Made by a program: the position numbers and the translations under genes. A model generated the notes under the pieces. It was not told the origin of the DNA and made no database searches. It saw only the letters and a list, made by a program, of their open reading frames with translations. From Astragalus membranaceus (taxonomy: Eukaryota > Streptophyta > Magnoliopsida > Fabales > Fabaceae), in NCBI GenBank assembly GCA_039519185.1, contig CM076848.1, forward strand, positions 35,638,849 to 35,702,848: 64,000 nt of DNA, in the 5' to 3' direction. Below are positions 56,537-64,000 of the stretch, piece after piece (the stretch's first letter is position 1; the number at the start of each line of letters is the position of its first letter).

Positions 56537-58255
56537 GGACTACTTGATTCTGTGGAAAAATGTTAGGGACTATATAATCAATTTAAATAGTTTATAGACT
56601 TTTTTGGTAAAAAAAAGTAGTTTATGGACTAATTTAGAGATAGGGGGGATTTAGTCGGATAGACGAGGATCAAATTAAGGTTTACTCGTAAAATTAGTGG
56701 TGACAAAAAAGAAGAGAAAAACTAGTGAGCTAATTCCCAAATTACCTCACCTTCGTGCATCTTTCACATTTCTCTTTCCGTGTCTGCTTTCCATCGCCCA
56801 TCTCTGAACATTTTGTATCGCCAATCATTGCAATCTCCAGGTTATTCTCTCTATCAGTTTCTCTGAATCTTTATTTTGCTATATATGTATTTTTTTTTTT
56901 ACTTTTGAAGCATTTGATGAAATGGATTTCATCCATCGTGTCGGTCGAATGGTAAAGGAGGTCTTGCTTCGAACCTTGTTACTCAGTAAACATATTTTTG
57001 AATCTGGATTTTCATGCATTGTAATTGAAAGAATTTTTGGTAAATATATTGATTTTGTTGTTGTAATTCTTACGAGTTTTGTTGTATTTCCGTTTGTTTT
57101 CATGTTGAAATCTTGGTTTGAGATCGCTAATGCAAGTTTAAGTTCTATCGTGTTTATGTGTTGGTTAATCACGGTGTTTTGATTTTCAAGAATATACTAG
57201 ATAGATTAAAAGCTAAAAGATATAGGATCACGTCAACGATTAAGAGAATGAGTGTGCAGTGGTTTGATTGGGAGGTGAGTGTGAGTGTGTGACCAATAAC
57301 CAAAGGAAAGGTCTTTGAGCTCAGCTTGTCTGAGACACTAGTTGTTAGCAGCACTGTCATGCAACCCGTGGGTAGAGCTTTCAAAATAGTACCAACTCGC
57401 AATATTTTCTCATATCCCTCACAGCCGCTGACCTCCCTCTGTTATTGAAAACCAGTTAATTTTCTAAAACTCCCTATAGGATATAGTACCATTGAAAGAA
57501 ACTCAATTTGAAAATGTTTTGTTTCAACATTTACTTCCCAAGAAGACTGAATATACTTGCATTCAGATTTCCTTTCAATTCATAATAATTCCTTTCTTAT
57601 GAATATACTTGTTAGGAGTCCCACATTGGGAGGCATCCCTCACCTTATAATAGTTTGAATATGTATGATAATATTGCAAATGGTTTCATTAACTTGTTAA
57701 TTTGTTGAGGAAACTGACAAATAATACTGATTTAGAGATGGGAATGAATGCCATTAGATCCTGTCATTAATACCAAGCTCGTTGATGGTTGAATCACAGA
57801 AACAAATATAGTTTCCCTTTAAGCCAACAATTCCATGCCCTCCCCTCCCCTCTAAACTCCCAAACACATACTTAATGTATTTCAATTCTAAAAAGGACTA
57901 AAGAATACACACTTAATGAACATAAAGGACAAAAATGAATCTTTTTTTTTGACAAAAATTCATCTTAAAAAAGATAAAGGACTAAGATGAATTTTTGGTA
58001 AAAGATAAATGACCAAAAGTATATTCAAGTATTAAAAGTAAGAAGATTGTGAATTGCAAAAATTAAAAGTAGAGGACGTTGCAAAATTAAAAATAGGTTG
58101 ACATTTTCAATTATTTCGCAGATGCAACTGAACGTGAAAGCTGGACATGAAATCTGAAACCAAGTAACATTCACCCGTCCCCTAGTCTCCACGTAGACTC
58201 CTTGGAAGTAAAGGGTAGATTCTTTGTCGTCACCCCTTAACTGCTATCAACTGAA
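56537..58255. other. Region upstream of the SDR gene, no coding supported
   Basis: CT-rich leader-like sequence at 56745-56840 ends TCTCCAG before a GTTATT. It could be a non-coding first exon of the SDR gene or a relic of another gene. Frames at 56755-57182 show no recognisable protein. Confidence 0.35.
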
Positions 58256-58262
58256 GTGGGGC

Positions 58263-58275
58263 TTCTTATAATAAA
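58263..58275 (+). promoter_or_regulatory. Possible TATA-type promoter element of the SDR gene
   Basis: TTCTTATAATAAAAACA lies about 40 bp before the coding start. This position would give a very short leader, so the assignment is tentative. Confidence 0.3.
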
Positions 58276-58309
58276 AACACCCCTTCTCTTTTCGAGATAA
58301 ATCACAGCA

Positions 58310-60610
58310 ATGGGTTTGATTACATTAGCAATGGGTTTGATTGCATTGATAAAGGATTTGTGGAGGGCCCTTCATTTTGTTTGCTCATTTCAATTCTGGA
58401 GAATGGCATTGTTGTGGACATTTTCTGTTCTATATTCTTATTTCCAATTGTTTACAGCTAAACTATTTTCCCAGAAACTCGTATCCTATCCCAGGTGTTC
58501 CCCTTGCACAATTCCTTATAGACCTGTTTGCGTCATCACCGGTGTGAGTCCCTCCCCTCCCCCCCCCCCCCCCCCTCTCTTGCAGTTTTGATTATTTTGG
58601 GAATTTCATTTTGTGGTTTTGGTCGTTTTTGTTCGTGTAGGCAACATCTGGTCTGGGATTAGCTACTGCTTGCAAACTTTCCAAGGAAGGATATGTTGTT
58701 GTCATTGGTAACTGTTTATTCTTGATATTGTTTACTCCACATGCTATTTTTTTGGTTTATTCTTGCTAATCATGCTAGAAATAACCAAATAGCTAGCCCT
58801 TAGAACTGTATCGAATCACTATTTTCTATACTCCATTTATTACTGGGTGAAATCCACTTTGGGTCCACTAATAGAGACCGGGGCAAGTTACTTAGTAGGA
58901 TAAAATTCACTTGGGATTTTATCAAATAAAGAGTTTATCGGAAAGTATGTTGATAGCATTCTTCTTCTAATCTGAGCAATGTATGTCTAATATTTCCCTT
59001 CTGGATACAGTTGGACGTTCAGAGCAGTTGTTGTTGGAGGTATTTTTTACATTTATTATTAGCAATAGTGGTAATGATGATTCCCTAATTCATAAATCTC
59101 TTATCAGTGTTTTCCCATTGTTTGATAGACCATAAAAAAGATCAAAGGTTGGAATGAAGATGCCCACCTCAAAGCTTTTCAGGTTGACCTTTCGTCAGTT
59201 GAGTCAATTATAGAATTCAAAACATCCTTGCGGCAGTGGCTTTTGGATTCTGATTTGCACTGCTCAGTACAAATACTGATAAACAATGCTGGAATACTTG
59301 CAATATCACCTAGAGTCACATCTGAAGGCTACGATCAGTAATAAATACTTTCCTACTTTAATAATTTATTTAATCTTGGGGTTATGGTATTAAGTATTTG
59401 TTAAATATCAAAACTTTTGGGACAATGTTAATTTGCATGATCACCATGAACTTTATGGAACTGAAACCTGAGAAAAACACATGTAAGTGTTTGTATGCAA
59501 AATGGATATACTTTTTACTGGAGTCTTTGATACTATATTATTCATCTGTTTTATACTTGCTCCATGTTTGTCGAGAGTCTTAGTTTTAAAGTTAGTAGTA
59601 ACTTATAATATCCACTAACATTTTACACTCTTTATCCCAGGATGATCAGTACGAATTATATTGGCGCATTTGTTTTAACCAAGCTTCTATTACCACTTCT
59701 TGAAAGCAGTCCTGTATCTTCCAAGATTGTGAATGTAACATCCTTTACTCATCGAGTTGGTAGGGATAATCAATTTAATCCTTATTTCTTGGTTTATGTT
59801 ATTGTCCGGTGATTCTACTCTATGAGTGTGACTATTTTCCATTAAATGTACATCATATTGTCTCTACAACAGCACTCTTCCTATAGAACCTGCTCAAACT
59901 CCTTTCTTCAGTTACTGATATGCAGGTTGATGAGGGAACTGTATCTGGGAAGAGATTTTTGAGTTTAAAACAATATCCATGTGCTTACATCTATGAGTAT
60001 TCAAAATGTAAGCTACAAATTCTGGATGAACTTTTGCATATTACCTTGTGTCTTTAGTTCTAATTCCTAACTAGCATATAATTTTTGTTGAAGTATGCCT
60101 ACTTCTCTTCTCACATGAGCTTCACCGACAGCTTTGCCTAATGGGTAAATCTCATCAGATATTTGTCAAGTATGTAATCACTAGATCTCTGTTTATTTCC
60201 TTTTACTGTTTCATTTCCAAGTGCCATGTAGTTTTATATAAGATTGAACAAACTGTGTCTACATTTACTAATTCACTAATTACCCTTTTTACATAACTCT
60301 AACAACAATGAATAAAAATGAGGCGGGTAAATAAAAACTCATACGAAAAAAGTGATGCAAAATGTTTCAAGATTTGGATATAAGCTCTATTCTGGTCAAT
60401 CATATTCATGGGTCCTATTCCACTTTTGACGTTCATTTTCTTGATTTTTGCATTAGTGTTGCAGATCCTGGAGTGGTACAGACAAATATCATGCGAGAAG
60501 TTCCAACAAGTCTAACTAGTTTGGCATTCTTTGTACTGAAACGTCTACGCCTATTGCAATCCCCTGAGCGTGGGATTAATGCTATAGTTGATGCTGCTCT
60601 TGTTCCACCG
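58310..60610 (+). CDS. Short-chain dehydrogenase/reductase (SDR), eight exons seen, last exon missing
   Basis: NAD(P)-dependent oxidoreductase with an N-terminal hydrophobic segment, probably membrane-anchored; the substrate is unknown. Exons are 58310-58543, 58641-58707, 59011-59039, 59129-59337, 59641-59759, 59912-60007, 60094-60169 and 60457-60610. They join in frame into 328 residues. Motifs are the cofactor loop TGATSGLG (about 77-84), GRSEQLL after the second beta strand, NNAG (about 162-165), SSKIVNVTS, the catalytic YEYSK (Tyr about 247, Lys about 251) and ADPGVVQTNIMREV. The frame ends at ALVPP with a GT donor, and related proteins continue for a short C-terminal exon. That exon is not seen before the copia element that starts at 60856, so it may lie beyond the window. 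A second in-frame ATG at 58331 could be the true start. Confidence 0.85.
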
Positions 60611-60855
60611 GTGGGTATTCCTATGGTGATACTTTCTTATAATTGATTTTACATTTTCATTGCATGTCATTGATGTTTCAAATGGATCAAAGGTGTTGAA
60701 TCAACCAACTCATACACATATTATACCATCACCTTTATGTATGCCTGATGCAATATCTAGTGCCTTGTGCGTTATCCTTCTGTGATGATTCATCCTGAAC
60801 TCAGCCTAGGAATCAACTTGCTGGTCAATTAATTCAACAAGTTACAAGTTATTAC
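60611..60855. other. SDR intron sequence up to the copia LTR
   Basis: Starts with a GTGGGT donor; nothing else recognised. Confidence 0.5.
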
Positions 60856-61064
60856 TGTAGAGAAAAGGAATAGGAGACACGATATTGGTTACGCAGTTCG
60901 GCCAATCTTTGCCTACGTCTGCGACTACATAGCAGCTGTAGTTCCGTCTTATTAATTGTATATTTCTGTGTTATGAGTACAAGCACTAATGAGTTTAATT
61001 AGGGAAAACCTAACGGGTCTGGGCCGAATACATATAAAACTACTATTTACAACATATCTTAACA
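60856..61064 (-). repeat. 3' LTR of the minus-strand copia element
   Basis: 209 bp with TG...CA ends on the minus strand, directly after the polypurine tract. The outer border is inferred from the CA end only. Confidence 0.7.
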
Positions 61065-61071
61065 CTCCACC

Positions 61072-63975
61072 TCAAGCTGGAGTGTATAGATTGTAGGCAT
61101 CCAGCTTGTCACATATGTAAGTTATCCTTGGTCCCCGAAGAACTTTTGTGAAGATGTCTGCCAATTGATCATTAGAACCAACAAATGAAGTAGCAATGTC
61201 ACCAGACACAATCTTCTCACGAACAAAGTGACAATCAATTTCATTGTGTTTGGTTCGCTCATGAAAGATTGGATTGGACGCAATATGTAGGGCTGCTTGA
61301 TTATCACAGATGAGACTCATAGTGCCTATTTTACAAAAGCACAACTCTTGGAGAAGATGTTTCAGCCATATAAAGCTCCTGAGTGGTAAGTGCCATAGCT
61401 CGATATTCAGCCTCAGCGCTGGATCTGGCAACAACATTTTGCTATTTACTTTTCCATGAAATTAGATTTTCACCAATAAGAACACAGTACCCAGATGTGG
61501 ACCTTCTATCAAAGGGACAACCAGCCCAATCACTAATCAACATCTGTGTAAGCGACAACATTTGAATCACCTCTATCTGTGTAAATAAGACCTTTTCCAG
61601 GAACTCCTTTGATGTACCTCAGGATTCTAACCACGGCATCCCAATGACTGTCACAAGGGGAATTTAGGAATTGACTCACCACACTAACAGCGTATGAAAT
61701 AGCTGGCCTCGTTATGGTCAAGTAATTCAACTTCCCAACTAGCCTCCTATACCTTCCTGGATCCGAAAAGGACTCCCCCTAATCCGGTAGGATCTTGACA
61801 TTAGGATCCATAGGAGAGTCAATTGGCTTGCAATCCAGCATGCCGGTTTCTTCTAAGATATCCAAAGCATACTTTCTCTGAGAAATAACAATGTCTGCCT
61901 TAGAATGAGCTACCTCAATGCCAAGAAAATATTGTAACTTCCCAAGATCTTTGACCTGAAAGTGGTGGACTAGATGTTGTTTAAGTCCTGCAATCTCATC
62001 ATGATCATCACCTGTAATAACAATATCATCGACATAGACAACCAGATAAATACATTTGTGAGAGGAAAACTTATAAAAGACAGAGTGATCAGCTTCACTC
62101 TGAATCATGCCATAGTCTTGAACGACACTGCTGAATCTTCCAAACCATGCCCGAGGGGATTGTTTAAGACCATACAAGGCTTTGTGAAGACGACAGACAT
62201 ACCCACGACACTCCCCCTGAGCAACAAAACCAGGTGGTTGCTCGAGATAAACTTCTTCTTCTAGATCACCGTGGAGAAATGCATTCTTGATGTCAAGTTG
62301 ATACAATGGCCAATGTCGCATTGCAGCCATAGAAAGGAATAGACGAACAGAAGCCATTTTAGCCACCGGTGAGAAAGTATCACTGTTATCAAGACCAAAA
62401 ACCTGAGTATAGCCCTTAGCCACGAGGCGGGCTTTTAGACGATCAATACTTCCGTCTGGACCAACTTTGACAGTGTATATCCAACGACACCCAACAATAG
62501 ATTTATCAGGAGGAGGTGGCACAAGAGTCCATGTCTGGTTAGATTCTAAGACTGTCATCTCATCTTTCATAGCCTGTCGCCAACCTGAATGAGAAAGAGC
62601 TTCCTGTGTGGACTTAGGAATGGTGATGGAAGAAATAGCAGACACAAATGTATAATGTGAAGGTGAGGAAATTATAAATAGGATAAGGGTTACGGGTGGA
62701 ACGTGTACCTTTACGCAGGGCAACAGGAGGGTCATCTGACTCGGTAGGCGGATCCGGAGTAGAAGAGGAGACCGGGGCAGGAGATGAGTCACTAGGATCT
62801 CCTGTAGGAGGTGGGTCGACAGGAGGGAGACGAGCACGACGCTGATAAGTTTGCAAGGGATGAGGACTAGGAAGTTCCGTAGTAGAGGGGTGATCTATCT
62901 GATCAATGATGGGTGCGATTGGAACTACCGGGACAAGGTCAGGAATAGGTAATACTTGAGAGACAAACTCAGACTCAATGGGAGATGCAAAGAAGGGTGC
63001 ATCTTCAAAGAAGGTGACATCAGCAGACATGTAGAAGCGATGGGTGGATGGACAGTAGCATCGATACCCTTTTTGGACCATTGAATAGCCAAGGAAGACA
63101 CACTTAACTGCACGAGCAGACAATTTATCAAGTCCCGGAGTAAGATCATGAATAAAACAAGTGGATCCGAAGACTCGAGGAGAGATACGGAACACGTGTT
63201 CATCGGGGAACAATATGGAATGAGGAACCCTATTCTGGATAGCAGAGGATGACATTCTATTAATCAAGTGCCCTGTAGTGAGGACAGCATCTCCCCAAAA
63301 CTTCAAAGGAACATTAGCATGAATAAGCAAAGTGTGTGCTGTTTCAATTATATGACGGTTCTTACGTTCAGCAATCCCGTTTTGTTGTGGGGGGGACAAG
63401 ATGATTGATGTATGATGCCATTTTCAACTATAAAGGAATTAAATGATGCAGAAAAATACTCTTTCGCATTATCACTGCGTAAAGTACGAATAGAACTACC
63501 AAATTGATTTTTGATTTCCTTAAAGAAATTTTGAAAAACACCGAGAAGTTCAGATCTATCCTTAAGTAGGTAGATCCACGTACATCTAGAAAACTCGTCA
63601 ATAAAAGTGACAAAATATCTATGTCCTAAAACAGAAGTGACTCGACTTGGTCCCCATACATCAGAGTGAATAACATCAAGAACATAGATCATGAAGCTTG
63701 AACATAGATCATATACTCATTATCTAGTTTCTCAAGCATCTTCTTCGGGTCATTGTCGGTCACAAGGAGCTTGAACTCTTTACAGCTGACTGAGCTTTGT
63801 TTGCATATGTCATGATGTTGTCTTCTGTCATTTGAAGGGTGGCTAAACTATGAATAACACCATAAAGACGTTGAATATCATTAGAATACACATTCTTAGC
63901 CTTCTGCCAAATATCATAACACGTGGTGTATGATCGATAGTGGACCAACAAAGAGGGTTCAATACTTTGCCACAA
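61072..63975 (-). pseudogene. Copia polyprotein remains: gag piece, integrase, RT, RNase H
   Basis: On -, 63975-63720 is gag (WQSIEPSLLVHYRSYTTCYD, then TYANKAQSAV). At about 63680-63712 the sequence jumps straight into integrase (IHSDVWGPSRV, SDNAKEYF), so the zinc knuckle, protease and pre-integrase parts are deleted. The integrase shifts frame near 63400 and resumes at QQNGIAERKNRH. The reverse transcriptase (62640-61779) has LVAKGYTQVFGLDNSDTFSP, QLDIKNAFLHGDLEEEVY and the active site YVDDIVITG, ending at a stop after PNVKILPD. RNase H is split by stops and frameshifts (61730-61533, 61437-61072, with SNPIFHERTKHNEIDCHFV). The element is non-functional. Confidence 0.9.
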
Positions 63976-64000
63976 AAGAGAGATTAATTGACAGTCTGCT

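Larger units (their letters stand above)
60856..64000 (-). mobile_element. Ty1-copia element, minus strand, defective, runs off window
   Basis: Reading on -, the 3' LTR is 61064-60856 (starts TGTTAAGATATG, ends CTCTACA), preceded by a polypurine tract TTGAGGTGGAG at 61075-61065. Upstream come RNase H, reverse transcriptase, integrase and then gag pieces toward 64000. The 5' LTR is outside the window, so the target duplication cannot be checked. Frameshifts and stops are listed in the coding entry. Confidence 0.88.

Overview
The window is AT-rich nuclear DNA of a flowering plant. Split genes with GT-AG introns, a spermine synthase, a plant cyclic-nucleotide-gated channel, Ty1-copia, MULE, CACTA, hAT and Stowaway elements and many tRNA-derived SINEs point to a eudicot. 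The LINE and SINE types suggest a legume, but that is an inference. All coordinates and exon borders were read by eye.

Layout. 1-3 kb: remains of a LINE ORF1, a 441-bp tandem duplication, and a 5'-truncated LINE inside the second copy. 4-8 kb: two members of one MULE family with perfect 9-bp target duplications, a SINE and a tandem-repeat field. 9.6-13.9 kb: a SINE, a decayed intron-bearing NudC/BOBBER gene, and an intact tRNA-Ala(CGC). 14.5-19.7 kb: a probable CACTA transposon carrying fragments of an acidic protein, an NPH3 gene and a MAP65 gene, followed by an orphan first exon of a GH3/JAR1-type gene. 21.4-25.4 kb: a complete ten-exon spermine synthase gene on +. 27.5-34.2 kb: a complete seven-exon CNGC gene on -, with a Stowaway MITE in intron 4. 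37.4-42.3 kb: a young, intact Ty1-copia element with identical LTRs. 44.6-46.8 kb: a non-autonomous hAT element. 49-51.3 kb: a probable solo LTR. 51.3-52.6 kb: a tandem array and a long GA microsatellite. 52.9-55.9 kb: a SINE split by an LTR element that holds fragments of host genes. 58.3-60.6 kb: eight exons of a short-chain dehydrogenase gene on +. 60.86 kb to the end: a defective copia element on - lying downstream of the last visible exon.

Three host genes look functional or nearly so: spermine synthase (polyamine synthesis), the CNGC channel (calcium/cation signalling) and the SDR oxidoreductase. They are unrelated in role, and nothing suggests a cluster. The other protein-coding similarity is transposon-derived, or gene debris moved or duplicated by transposons. 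The most notable features are the three mobile elements that carry gene or transposase fragments, and two copia-type elements that each interrupt a SINE of the same family. I did not find a new defence or metabolic system.
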